From: Geodermatophilus sabuli
GTDB lineage: Bacteria; Actinomycetota; Actinomycetes; Mycobacteriales; Geodermatophilaceae
NCBI RefSeq assembly: GCF_900215145.1
Contig: NZ_OBDO01000003.1
Location: 279,305 to 343,304 of the forward strand
Length of the DNA: 64,000 bases
Direction: 5' to 3'
Shown piece by piece: positions 8,591 through 17,182 of this stretch. The notes beneath the pieces are model-generated. The model had not been told where the DNA came from. It searched no databases and was given only the letters and a program-made list of their open reading frames with translations. The translations under genes were made by a program, and so were the position numbers. Every line of letters starts with the position of its first letter. Positions within the stretch are counted from its first letter, which is position 1.

Positions 8591-9210
8591 TGAGTGGTCC
8601 TCGGGTCAGGTCGGAGCAAGCGGGGAAGGGCGGGGCGAGTCCTCCATGCGCGACGGCGACCGTCGCCCTCTTCCTGGACAGGGAGAGGTCGGACACGAAT
8701 CCGGACGTCGTTTGCCGAGTTCTTGCTCTTCCCTGGCCGACTTCTTGCCTCTCCTCGTGGGTCGACCTGTCTCGGACACAGGACGACGGGCCTTCACCTC
8801 GCGTGCTCGACCAGGCCGGTCGACAACTGCGGGAGTCGTCCCGACCGTGATGCCGGCGCCCTGAACAGCAGCATCACGCCCGGTGGCAGAGGTGACGTGC
8901 ACGTCCCGGCCGCCCGGTCACGCATGTCGACGGAGGTCGTCCACAGGAGTCCTCGCCTGCCGTGGCACCTCGCTCCGTTCCTGAACGCGGTCGTCCCGGC
9001 GCGTTCGAAGGCCCAGACCGCCGTGTGGGAGAAGGTCCAGATGCAGGCCCGACCGCCGCTCCTGCGCCGCGGCGCCACCGTCCTCGTCGCGCTGCGGTGT
9101 CAACGCTCCAGGCAAGCGCGGGACCCCAGCACGCGCCGGACCTGCGGTACGCGGAGGAGCACCCGAATGAGAACCTGCACCTGACGGACGAACACAGGAG
9201 GACGTACGCC
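8591..9210. other. 620-bp non-coding stretch
   Basis: No convincing gene. It contains the tandem half-sites at 8709-8747 ahead of the DUF418-type gene and AGGAGG just before the VOC gene at 9211. Reading frames here are Arg/Pro-rich and lack recognisable domains; some may be decayed coding sequence. Confidence 0.5.
8709..8747 (-). promoter_or_regulatory. 22-bp tandem repeat upstream of second DUF418-type gene
   Basis: Half-sites gccgagttcttg (8714-8725) and gccgacttcttg (8736-8747) lie 22 bp apart, 120-160 bp upstream of the gene on the minus strand. They match the repeat at 4981-5019, including the flanking cgtttgcc. Conservation of this element between two otherwise different spacers argues for a regulatory role. 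Confidence 0.5.
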
Positions 9211-9651
9211 ATGTCGCCCATCCGGCGCTTCGACCACGTGGGCATCACCGTCAGGGATCTCGACACGGTGACGGACTTCTTCGTCGAACTGGGCTTCGAG
9301 ACCGAGGGCCGGACGGTTCTGGAAGGCGACTTCCTGGACACCGTCGTCGGCATCCCGCACTGCCGTACCGAGGTCGTCGTGCTGCGGCCGCCCGGCGGAG
9401 GAACCGGGCTGGAACTGTCGCGCTTCCTCCACCCCGACCACGAACCCGGTTCGCCCGACCCCATGCCGAACGAACTGGGGTTGCGCAACGTGACCTTCGA
9501 GGTGGACGACCTCCAGGCGATCCTCGACCGGCTCACCGCGGACGGCTACCACCTGGTCGGTGGTGTCGGTCAGTACGAAGGCATCTGGCGCATGGCGTCT
9601 GTGCGAGGACCCGAGGGGTTCATCGTGAACTTGGCCCAGCGAATCGACTGA
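9211..9651 (+). CDS. VOC family (glyoxalase/dioxygenase fold) protein
   Basis: 146 residues, one vicinal-oxygen-chelate domain built of two beta-alpha-beta-beta-beta units. The first begins RRFDHVGITVRDLD with likely metal ligand His9; the second begins NVTFEVDDLQAILDRL and ends in VRGPEGFIVNLAQ, the usual PxG.xxEL-type terminal strand. Members isomerise, cleave or modify small substrates on a divalent metal, or bind drugs without catalysis; the substrate cannot be told. ATG 9211 follows a good AGGAGG. It stands alone. Confidence 0.85.
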   Translation: MSPIRRFDHVGITVRDLDTVTDFFVELGFETEGRTVLEGDFLDTVVGIPHCRTEVVVLRPPGGGTGLELSRFLHPDHEPGSPDPMPNELGLRNVTFEVDDLQAILDRLTADGYHLVGGVGQYEGIWRMASVRGPEGFIVNLAQRID

Positions 9652-9955
9652 TCGGCGGTCAGGCGGTCACGCGCGGCGGGACGGGGTGCCTGCGCAGCGA
9701 GTAGGTCCGCGGCCCGTCGAGCAGGAAGTGCGGCTCCACCGGTACCGCCCAGGGCACTGCTCGGCTCGACCGGGCGAGCCGACACGGGTGCAGCCCAGTC
9801 GCGCCAGGCGTCCCACCAGCGAAGACGACTGATCTCGGTGCCGCCTCGCGCCTGGCACAGCGCTCCCGGCTGTCTCCACGGACCGCCGCGGACTGCGCTG
9901 GACGCCAGCGTCTGAGGCCGACCTGCACCACGACTCGCGCCGCGTGCCTACCGAG
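9652..9955. other. 304-bp gap, possible decayed 3' gene end
   Basis: No intact gene. On the minus strand the end of one frame (PVEPHFLLDGPRTYSLRRHP and onward to a stop at 9659) has coding-like composition, and RWWDAWRDWAAPV is read upstream in another frame, which hints at a frameshifted remnant. No family could be named. Confidence 0.3.
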
Positions 9956-10594
9956 TCACTGCTCGAATGCGTGGAGCACGTCCTCGGTGCTGCATCGGTA
10001 GCTGAGCAGGCTGTAGTCCAGGCTGGCGATCGACCGTTGAGCCGCCTCGGCGTCCACGACGCCGCAGGCCTCCTCGACCACCACGGGTAGGAACCCGAGG
10101 TCCGCGGCGTGCCGCGCGGTCGGTTCGATCCCGATCTCCAGAACGGCGCCGACCAGCACCACCGTCGTCACCCCGCGATCACGCAGCACTGCCTCGACCG
10201 GGGTGCCGACGAGTGCCGACATCCCAAGCTTGTCGAACACCGGCTCACCGGCCGACGGGGCCAACTCCTCGACGATCTGCGTCTGCGGGGCGTCCGGCGG
10301 GAAGGCCTGTGTGACCTCGTCCGGCCGGCTCTTCCGTTGCCAGGCCATGGCGGTCCGCAGCGCGGCCACACCCATGTGCGAGAGCGGCAGTGACACGTGC
10401 CGGACGTACAGCACGGCGACGCCGGCAGCTCGAGCGGCCTGCAGGACCGCGCCGATCTGCTGTACGAGCCGGTCGCGGTCACGGACGTGAGCGAGGATGC
10501 CGGCCTGTGCGTCGTAGACCAGGACCGCGGTGGTCCGAGGGCGGCACATCTCCGCGACCGTGTCCGGGACCGCCATGCCTGACGCCTGATGCAT
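9956..10594 (-). CDS. Isochorismatase-fold hydrolase with Gly at the Cys position
   Basis: 212 residues with the cysteine-hydrolase/isochorismatase Rossmann-like fold: Asp28 in LVYDAQ, Lys122 in FDKLGMSAL and the conserved GIEPTARHAADLGF. The position that carries the nucleophilic Cys in amidase members (NVCVEATAR) is Gly155 here (EIGIEPTAR). Isochorismatases such as EntB also lack that Cys and keep only the Asp and Lys, so hydrolysis of a vinyl ether is more plausible than an amidase; a non-catalytic protein is also possible. Start at ATG 10594 or 10576. Divergent from the chromate operon. Confidence 0.75.
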   Translation of the reverse strand: MHQASGMAVPDTVAEMCRPRTTAVLVYDAQAGILAHVRDRDRLVQQIGAVLQAARAAGVAVLYVRHVSLPLSHMGVAALRTAMAWQRKSRPDEVTQAFPPDAPQTQIVEELAPSAGEPVFDKLGMSALVGTPVEAVLRDRGVTTVVLVGAVLEIGIEPTARHAADLGFLPVVVEEACGVVDAEAAQRSIASLDYSLLSYRCSTEDVLHAFEQ

Positions 10595-10759
10595 GCCGGA
10601 AGCGTGTCAGTCGGCAGAGGCTGCGGCTACGGCTGTGGACCGCCGTGTGTACCCGCCCGTGCAGGTGATGGCACTGGCCTGCTCTCAGCGCCTCGGGTCC
10701 TCGACGTCGGCACTCGGCGGGGCGGCGCGATCGCGCGGCGCTCGTCTGGACGTACTGCT

Positions 10760-10773
10760 GCAACCATGGTTGC
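10760..10773. promoter_or_regulatory. Perfect 14-bp palindrome ahead of chrB
   Basis: GCAACCATGGTTGC is a perfect palindrome ending nine bases before the proposed GTG start of chrB at 10782. ChrB is known in other bacteria as a chromate-responsive regulator of its own operon, so this may be its operator. The link is inference. Confidence 0.4.
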
Positions 10774-10781
10774 GTTTCCGC

Positions 10782-11300
10782 GTGTCCACGTCGCCACCCC
10801 GCCGAGCCGAGACCGGCGAGTGGGTGCTGCTCTCGTACCGGCTGCCGCGCGAGCCGTCGGGGCCGCGGACGACCCTGTGGCGGCGGCTGAAGCGACTCGG
10901 CGTCGCCCAACTGTCCGACGGCCTCGTGGCCCTGCCGGCCGACTCCCGCACGCGTGAGGCGCTCGAGTGGCTGGCCGACGACGTCCTCGCCGCCGACGGG
11001 ACGGCGGGGCTGTGGGTCGCCCGGCCGGCCACGGTGGCGCAGGAGCGTGAGCTGGCCACGGGGATGGCCGCCGCCCGTGCGGCGGAGTACCGGGACCTCG
11101 CCGGCGCCTGCCGAGCTGCCGCCGGCACGGACCCGACCGACCGGACCAGGACGCTGCGCCGCCTGCGGGGCGAGTGGCGGGCGATCAACCGCCGCGACTT
11201 CTTCCCCCCGCCGGAGCGGGAGGTCGCCGCGGCCGCGCTGCGCCAGCTGGCCGCCGTCGCCGCAGTGGAGACCGTGGCGGTGTCGGAGGTCGCGCCGTGA
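10782..11300 (+). CDS. chrB: Chromate resistance protein ChrB, N-terminal domain protein
   Basis: 172 residues from GTG 10782. It has the ChrB N-terminal domain signature EWVLLSYRLPREPSGPRTTL followed by WRRLKRLGVAQLSDGLVALP, with charged helices to the end (RREL-type GEWRAINRRDFFPPPE). In proteobacteria this domain is fused to the ChrB C-terminal domain and acts as a chromate-sensing regulator of chrA. Here the two halves are separate genes, the second starting with a GTGA overlap at 11297-11300. An upstream in-frame ATG at 10665 would add unrelated residues and is less likely. Confidence 0.8.
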   Translation: MSTSPPRRAETGEWVLLSYRLPREPSGPRTTLWRRLKRLGVAQLSDGLVALPADSRTREALEWLADDVLAADGTAGLWVARPATVAQERELATGMAAARAAEYRDLAGACRAAAGTDPTDRTRTLRRLRGEWRAINRRDFFPPPEREVAAAALRQLAAVAAVETVAVSEVAP

Positions 11301-11728
11301 GGTGGGCGACCCGGGCGGGGGTGCACATCGACCGCGCCGCCTGCGCCTGGCTGATCCGCCGCTTCCTCGACCCGGACGCCGAGTTCGTGTTCGTCACCGA
11401 CCGCAACGAGGTCCCGGCCGACGCCACCCCGTTCGACATGCGCGGTGTCGAGCTGGGCCACCACGGCGGGGACTGCTCGTTCGAGACGATCCTGCGCCGG
11501 TACGAGCTCACCGACCCGGTGCTGTGGCGGCTCGCGGAGATCGTGCACGAGGCCGACCTCGACGACGCGCGTTTCGACGCCCCGGAGGCGCCGGGCCTGG
11601 ACGTGGTGCTGCGCGGGCTGTCGATGACCGGCGACGACGCCCACACCCTGGCCGTCTCGGGGCCGGTCTTCGACGGGCTCTACGAGTTCCACCGCCGCCG
11701 CCTGCTCCTCGGCCGCGAGCCGGCCTGA
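11297..11728 (+). CDS. ChrB C-terminal domain protein (chromate resistance)
   Basis: 143 residues from GTG 11297, overlapping the chrB stop by 4 bp. It has the ChrB_C signature: RAGVHIDRAACAWLIRRFLD, DAEFVFVTD, then TPFDMRGVELGHHGGDCSFE and IVHEADLDDARF. His, Cys and Asp/Glu clusters could bind metal. In fused ChrB this part follows the regulatory domain. Gene position, between chrB and chrA, supports a role in chromate resistance; its exact activity is unknown. The short overlap indicates translational coupling with chrB. Confidence 0.8.
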   Translation: MRWATRAGVHIDRAACAWLIRRFLDPDAEFVFVTDRNEVPADATPFDMRGVELGHHGGDCSFETILRRYELTDPVLWRLAEIVHEADLDDARFDAPEAPGLDVVLRGLSMTGDDAHTLAVSGPVFDGLYEFHRRRLLLGREPA

Positions 11729-11747
11729 CCCACCGCGGAGGACCCCC

Positions 11748-12005
11748 ATGCGCAGCACCGCCGACCACGGCTTCTCCATCACCCTGCACGTGCACCGCAG
11801 CCGGATGCGCGCCTACGTCCAGCTCGTCGGCGGCGTCGTCCTCGGCATCGGCCTGGCCGCCGCGGTCGGCCTCGACCCCGGCCCGGTCTTCGCCGGCTAC
11901 ACCCTCGGCCTCGGCGCGCTGCTGCTGTGTCTCGGGCTGCTGCTGCCCGAGGACCCCGACGCGGCCACCGACCGGGACGAAGGCTCCTGTCCGCCCTCCC
12001 GTTGA
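11748..12005 (+). CDS. Small two-span membrane protein in the chr operon
   Basis: 85 residues with two predicted membrane helices (VQLVGGVVLGIGLAAAVGL and VFAGYTLGLGALLLCLGLLL) joined by a tight loop, a His/Arg-rich N-terminus and an acidic tail. ATG 11748 follows GGAGGA. It lies 19 bp after the chrB C-terminal gene and 82 bp before chrA on the same strand, so it is probably in the operon. No family is recognised; it may be an accessory subunit for ChrA. Confidence 0.65.
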   Translation: MRSTADHGFSITLHVHRSRMRAYVQLVGGVVLGIGLAAAVGLDPGPVFAGYTLGLGALLLCLGLLLPEDPDAATDRDEGSCPPSR

Positions 12006-12087
12006 GCACCCGCCCCACCGGTCCAGCTCGTCCCACCCCGCGCGCCCCGCTGCGCTGCGTGCCCGCATCCGACCGACGAGGACGTCC

Positions 12088-13533
12088 ATGACCCGCGAGT
12101 CCCCCCAGCCGCAGGACACCGCGCCGCCCGCCCCGACGCAGGGGCCGGCTGCCGTACCGGAGCCAGCCCGGCCGCAGGAGCAGGCCGTCATCCCCTTCCG
12201 CACCGCGGTGCGGACCTGGTTCCTCATCTCGCTGCAGACCTTCGGCGGCCCGGCCGGCCAGATCGCGGTCATGCAGCGCGCCCTGGTCGACGAGAAGCGG
12301 TGGATCGGCCAGCGCCGGTTCCTGCACGCCCTGAACTACTGCACCCTGCTGCCCGGCCCGGAGGCGCAGCAGCTGGCCACCTACGTCGGCTGGCTGCTGC
12401 ACGGCACCCGCGGCGGGCTCGTCGCCGGCGGCCTGTTCGTCCTGCCCGGCGTGGTGGCGCTGCTGGTGCTGTCGGCGATCTACGTCGCCTACGGCACGAC
12501 GACCGCGGTCACCGCGGTCTTCGCCGGGCTGGCCGCGGCCGTGCTCGCGATCGTCGTGCAGGCCGTGATCCGCGTGGCCAAGAAGGCGTTGGACAGCCGC
12601 GCCCTCGTCGTCCTCGCGGTGGCCTCGTTCCTCGCGCTGGCGCTGTTCGGCGTGCCGTTCCCCGTCGTCGTCGCCCTCGCCGGCGTCGCCGGCTGGGCGC
12701 TCGGCCGGTGGCGGCCGTCCGCGCTGCCCCGCAAGAAGGCCGCCGAGGGGCCCGACGCCGGCCCGTCGCCGGTGATCTCCGACGACGTCCTGCACCACGA
12801 GTCCCCCACCGCACGCCGGACCCTCACGGTGCTGCTCGTCGGCCTGCTCGTCTGGGGTCTGCCGATCGTGGCGGTCGCCCTGCTGACCGGCGCGGGCAGC
12901 GTCTTCACCCAGCAGGGCCTCTTCTTCTCCGGCGCGGCCGTGGTCACCTTCGGCGGCGCCTACGCGGTGCTGGCCTACGTCGCCCAGCAGGCCGTCGAGG
13001 TCTACGGCTGGCTGGGACCGCGCGAGATGGTCCGCGGCCTGGCGCTGGCCGAGACCACGCCCGGCCCGCTGATCATGGTGGTGCAGTTCGTCGCGTTCCT
13101 CGGCGCCTACCGCAACCCCGGCGACCTCGACCCGTGGGTCGCCGCCGCCCTCGCCTCACTGCTGGTCACCTGGGTGACGTTCGTGCCCAGCTTCCTGTTC
13201 GTGCTGCTCGGAGCGCCGTTCATGGAGCGGCTGCGCGGCAACCGGTCGCTGTCGGCGGCGCTGAGCGGGATCACCGCGGCGGTGGTCGGCGTCATCGCCA
13301 ACCTCGGCGTCTACTTCGCCGTCCACACGCTCTTCTCCGACACGGTCGCCGTCGACCGCGGCCCGCTGGCGTTCGAGCTGCCCGACCTCACCACGCTGCG
13401 GCTCGTGCCCCTGGTCATCGCGCTGGTGGCCGCGGTCCTGCTGTTCCGGGTCAAGTGGTCGGTGCTGCGCACCCTCGGCGCGTGCGCGCTGCTCGGCCTC
13501 GCCGCCGGCCTGGCCGGCCTGCCCCTCACCTGA
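12088..13533 (+). CDS. chrA: Chromate transporter ChrA (two CHR domains)
   Basis: 481 residues, the length of long-chain CHR family transporters, with two homologous CHR halves. The N-half carries FGGPAGQIAVMQRALVDEKR and CTLLPGPEAQQLATYVGWLLHG; the C-half carries VTFGGAYAVLAYVAQQAVE and LAETTPGPLIMVVQFVAFLG. Both have the conserved FGG and PGP motifs. The protein exports chromate from the cytoplasm using ion gradients. The first 35 residues are Pro/Gln-rich and cytoplasmic. It is the last gene of the chrB-chrB(C)-membrane protein-chrA operon. Confidence 0.93.
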   Translation: MTRESPQPQDTAPPAPTQGPAAVPEPARPQEQAVIPFRTAVRTWFLISLQTFGGPAGQIAVMQRALVDEKRWIGQRRFLHALNYCTLLPGPEAQQLATYVGWLLHGTRGGLVAGGLFVLPGVVALLVLSAIYVAYGTTTAVTAVFAGLAAAVLAIVVQAVIRVAKKALDSRALVVLAVASFLALALFGVPFPVVVALAGVAGWALGRWRPSALPRKKAAEGPDAGPSPVISDDVLHHESPTARRTLTVLLVGLLVWGLPIVAVALLTGAGSVFTQQGLFFSGAAVVTFGGAYAVLAYVAQQAVEVYGWLGPREMVRGLALAETTPGPLIMVVQFVAFLGAYRNPGDLDPWVAAALASLLVTWVTFVPSFLFVLLGAPFMERLRGNRSLSAALSGITAAVVGVIANLGVYFAVHTLFSDTVAVDRGPLAFELPDLTTLRLVPLVIALVAAVLLFRVKWSVLRTLGACALLGLAAGLAGLPLT

Positions 13534-13574
13534 CCCCGATCAACCCTCGCGGCCCTGGTCGCCGACTGCACCAC

Positions 13575-13660
13575 CGTGCCCGCTCCCGTGTGCGGCGCAG
13601 CCCCGGTCGGCCAGGCGAGGCTCCAGCTGCAGGAGTCGATCTCGCCCTCTACCCAGGCCG
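13575..13660 (-). pseudogene. Fragment of a third DUF418-type gene
   Basis: About 70 bp closely match the intact gene near 7757-7824; on the minus strand EIDSCSWSLAWPTGAAPH is read here, against EIDSRSWSLTWLTGAAPH in the intact protein. Nothing else of the gene is present, so this is an isolated scrap left by a deletion or carried by a rearrangement. The rest of the 235-bp spacer between chrA and the permease shows no gene. Confidence 0.75.
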
Positions 13661-13767
13661 GGTGTCGTTCGGGCGGCACCTGTGGGCCGCCGCGAGGGTG
13701 TCGCGGACGATCGGGCAGGACAGCCGGTGCGTTCGGTACTCCAGCCGCGCCGCGGCCGGCCGCCGAC

Positions 13768-15111
13768 CTAGGCGATGAGCGCCACCGCCATGACCATCGG
13801 CAGCGAGACCACCGAGGCGACGGAGGTGACCATCGTCAGGGTCTTGAAGGTGCCCTGCGTCGACAGCCCCAGCAGCGACTTGTACATCCAGAAGAAGTTG
13901 CTGTTGACCTGGAGCGCGAACATCGCGCCCGAGGCGATGGCGAGGCCGATGACGATCGGCGAGACGTCGATCGACCCGAGCACCGGGCCGATGATCCCGG
14001 CGGCGGTGATGGCCGCCACCGACACCGACCCGATCGCCAGGTGCAGCACCGCCGCGATGACCCAGGCGAGCACGATGCTGAGGATGACCGGTGCCCCGGC
14101 GTCGGCCGTGAAGAGGTCGGCCAGGATCGTGTCGAGCCCGGTCTCCCCGATCACGGCACCCAGGGACCCGCCGATGCCGGTGATGAGCAGGATGCCGCCG
14201 GTGGTGTGGAAGCCCTCGCTCATCGCCGTGTCCGTGCCCTCCGAGCCCAGTGTGCGCCGGCACAGCACGTAGGCACCGACCAAACCGACGAAGAGCGCGA
14301 AGTTGGCGTCGCCGATGAAGGCGATGACGTCGTTGGAGAACCCCAGCAGCTGGGCGAAGGCACCGAACGCGATCATCACCAGCGGCACCAGGATGGGGAG
14401 CAGGCAGACGAACAGCGGGGGCGTCGCGCTGTCGTCCTTGACCAGCTCCGTGGTCTCCTGTTCGACCATGGCCTCGTCGACGTGCTCGTCCCGGGCCACG
14501 TTCCAGTACCGGCCGCGCAGGAACAAGCGGAAGATCAACGTCGTCACGATCGCGGTCAGCGGCCCCAGCACGAGGCCGTAGAGCAGCCAGGTACCGAGTG
14601 GGATCTCGAGCAGGCCCGCGATGGAGACCGCGGCCAGTCCCGGGATCACGAAGACGTAGCCGGCGAAGATCCCGGTCCCGAGCGCACCGGACATGTGCGG
14701 CAAGCCGGTCCGGCCGATGAACGGCGCGGTCGAACGCGCCACCGGAGAGGCCAGCACGATCTGCACGTCCACGTAGATCGACGGGAAGATCATCGACATG
14801 GCAGCGGTCATCGCGTACGGGAGCCGGTGCGCGCCGACACGGTTCACCAGCGTCGTCACCATCTTCCGGAAGGCGCCTATCGCATGGAGCATCGCCCCGA
14901 TGAGGACGCCGAAGCCGATGAGCAGGCCGACCTCGCCCATGATCTCGCCGAAACCGGTGGCGATCGCCGTCAGCGTCGCCGCGAAGCCGACACCGGTCGC
15001 GAGGCCGAGGTAGAGCGACCCGATGATCAGCGAGATCACCGGGTCGACCTTGACCTTGATGATGAGCAGAACGATGACGGCGATGGCGATCGCGGTGTGG
15101 ATCACGACCAT
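13768..15111 (-). CDS. GntP-family organic acid permease
   Basis: 447 residues, about twelve membrane helices, typical of the gluconate:H+ symporter (GntP) superfamily. Characteristic stretches are IIGSLYLGLATGVGF near the start, a glycine-rich segment GLLIGFGVLIGAMLHAIGAF, FIFPS-type MIFPSIYVDVQIVLASPVAR and the C-terminal block with SSNFFWMYKSLLGLS-like NSNFFWMYKSLLGL. Members import gluconate or related hydroxy acids by proton symport. The next gene upstream is malic enzyme on the same strand, so a dicarboxylate or hydroxy-acid substrate feeding malate metabolism is a reasonable inference. Confidence 0.85.
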   Translation of the reverse strand: MVVIHTAIAIAVIVLLIIKVKVDPVISLIIGSLYLGLATGVGFAATLTAIATGFGEIMGEVGLLIGFGVLIGAMLHAIGAFRKMVTTLVNRVGAHRLPYAMTAAMSMIFPSIYVDVQIVLASPVARSTAPFIGRTGLPHMSGALGTGIFAGYVFVIPGLAAVSIAGLLEIPLGTWLLYGLVLGPLTAIVTTLIFRLFLRGRYWNVARDEHVDEAMVEQETTELVKDDSATPPLFVCLLPILVPLVMIAFGAFAQLLGFSNDVIAFIGDANFALFVGLVGAYVLCRRTLGSEGTDTAMSEGFHTTGGILLITGIGGSLGAVIGETGLDTILADLFTADAGAPVILSIVLAWVIAAVLHLAIGSVSVAAITAAGIIGPVLGSIDVSPIVIGLAIASGAMFALQVNSNFFWMYKSLLGLSTQGTFKTLTMVTSVASVVSLPMVMAVALIA

Positions 15112-15356
15112 GACGGGCCCCTCCCGATACGAGGAGTGGCGAGGTCACCGGCACCGTCGCCACGTCGATCCCACACCTTGGCACTGATCGGGCGCCGCAG
15201 TCGGTCTGGCGCAGGTCGGCCTGACATCCACGCGCACCCGACGCCGTCGGAGACCGTGGGGCTGGGGATGGCCACGGAGGCGTTCGACGGCACCCTCACC
15301 GACCTGGACCTGCCGACGTGAGCGACGTAGCCCGGGGATCCCGCCACCGGCAGCGC

Positions 15357-17069
15357 TCAGACGGCCTCGATCCTCGGGTAGGTCGGCTGCCACATGGCCT
15401 GGTGCACCTGCTGCACCGGGGCGTCCACCTCCACCTGCGCCAGGCCCTCAGCGGCCGCGGCGACGGCCACGGCGACGCCGACGGTGGCCGAGACGTGCCG
15501 CAGGTCGGAGACGGCGGGGAGGAGAGGGGCCCCGGGCAGGCTGACGTCAGCGAGGCCGGCGACGGCGTCCGCGCAGGCCTGGATCATGCCCTGGCTGATC
15601 CGCCGGGCCCGGGCCACCGTGACGCCCAGGCCCAGGCCGGGGAAGACCAGCGCGTTGTTCGCCTGCGCGACGTGGTGGGTCACCCCGTCGTGGACCACCG
15701 GCGGGAACGGGCTGCCGGTCGCCACGAGCGCCCGCCCCTCGGTCCAGGCCAGGAGGTCGGCCGGCACGGCCTCGATCCTGGGCGTGGGGTTGGAGAGCGG
15801 GAAGATGATGGGCCGATCGACGTGCCGGGCCATCTCCCGCACCATCGCCTCGTCGAACGCACCCGCCTGTGTCGACGTCCCGATGAGCATCGTGGGGTGC
15901 ACCCGCGCGACCGTGGCGGCCAGATCCACCGAGCGGCCCGGCGAGGCCCACGACGCCACCTCGCCGGCCGGGCGGGCGTAGGGCAGCTGGAAGTCCCGCA
16001 GCTCGGCGCCCATGTCGTCGGTGAGCAGTCCGTCGCGCCCCACCAGCCAGATGCGCCGGGCGGCCTCCTGCGGGTCGAGCCCGTCGCGGACCATGGCCTC
16101 CCGGAGGAAGTCCGCGATCCCCACCCCCGCCGTGCCCGGCCCCAGGACGACGACGCGCTGGTCACGCATCGACGAACCGGCGGCCCGGACACCGGCCACC
16201 GCCGCGGCCAGCGCCACGGCCGCCGTGCCCTGCATGTCGTCGTTGAAGGTGCACACCGCGTCCGCGTACCGGTCGAGGATGCGCCGGGCGTTGTCGACCC
16301 CGAAGTCCTCCCAGTGCAGCAGCGCGTCGGGGAACATGCGGTGCGCCGTCTCCACGTAGGCGTCGATGAACTCGTCGTACTGCTTGCCGCGCACGCGGGC
16401 GTGTCGGTTGCCCAGGTACATGGGGTCGGTGAGCAGGGCCTGGTTGTCCGTGCCGACGTCGAGCACGACCGGGATGACCCGACGCGGATGGATCCCCGCT
16501 GCGGCGATGTACACGGTCAGCTTGCCGATCGCGATCTCGATCCCGCCGACGCCCTGGTCCCCGATGCCGAGGATCCCCTCGGAGTCGGTCGCGACGATGA
16601 GGTCCACCTCGTCGGCGGTGCGACCGAAGTTCGCCAGCGACTGCTCGATCTGGTCCTGGTGGTCGATGGACAGGAAGACGCCGCGAGGACGGCGGTACTC
16701 GTGGCTGTAGCGCTCGATCGCCTGACCGATCGTGGGGGTGTAGATGATCGGCAGCATCTCGTCGACGTGCTCGCTGAGCAGCCGGTAGAACAGCACCTCG
16801 TTGCGGTCCCTCAGCGAGGTCAGGTACACGTTCTTGGCCAGGTCGTCCGGTGCACGCAGGTATTGCGCGTAGACGCGCTTGGTCTGCGCGTCGATCGTCG
16901 ACACGCCGTGGGGCAGCAGGCCGACGAGACCCAACGCGGCGCGCTCCTCGTGGGTGAACGCCGTTCCGCGGAAGATGTGCGGCTCACGCATCACCTGCGT
17001 GCCCCGCGCCCGGACCTGGCACACGGGCCCGGTGTCGGTCTCGACGATCTGGTACGGGCGCTCCATCAT
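15357..17069 (-). CDS. maeA: NAD-type malic enzyme (malate dehydrogenase, decarboxylating)
   Basis: 570 residues, the length of the large (SfcA/MaeA-like) malic enzymes. The N-terminal malic domain shows LFYRLLSEHVDEMLPIIYTP with the catalytic Tyr of YTPTIG, and the metal-binding EDFGVDNA followed by FNDDMQGTAAV. The NAD-binding domain has VVLGPGTAGVGIADFL and PLSNPTPRIEA. It oxidatively decarboxylates malate to pyruvate in the cytoplasm. ATG 17069, or 17066. It is followed on the same strand, 245 bp downstream, by a GntP permease; both may serve growth on C4 or hydroxy acids. Confidence 0.92.
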   Translation of the reverse strand: MMERPYQIVETDTGPVCQVRARGTQVMREPHIFRGTAFTHEERAALGLVGLLPHGVSTIDAQTKRVYAQYLRAPDDLAKNVYLTSLRDRNEVLFYRLLSEHVDEMLPIIYTPTIGQAIERYSHEYRRPRGVFLSIDHQDQIEQSLANFGRTADEVDLIVATDSEGILGIGDQGVGGIEIAIGKLTVYIAAAGIHPRRVIPVVLDVGTDNQALLTDPMYLGNRHARVRGKQYDEFIDAYVETAHRMFPDALLHWEDFGVDNARRILDRYADAVCTFNDDMQGTAAVALAAAVAGVRAAGSSMRDQRVVVLGPGTAGVGIADFLREAMVRDGLDPQEAARRIWLVGRDGLLTDDMGAELRDFQLPYARPAGEVASWASPGRSVDLAATVARVHPTMLIGTSTQAGAFDEAMVREMARHVDRPIIFPLSNPTPRIEAVPADLLAWTEGRALVATGSPFPPVVHDGVTHHVAQANNALVFPGLGLGVTVARARRISQGMIQACADAVAGLADVSLPGAPLLPAVSDLRHVSATVGVAVAVAAAAEGLAQVEVDAPVQQVHQAMWQPTYPRIEAV

Positions 17070-17182
17070 GCACTCTCCGTGGACCTCGCCGACGGGGTGG
17101 TGCTGCGCGCCGAACCCTAGTGGGTGGGGCCTGGTGGGGCCTGGGATCGCACGTCCGACGCCTCGGCCACGTGTCCTCCCTC

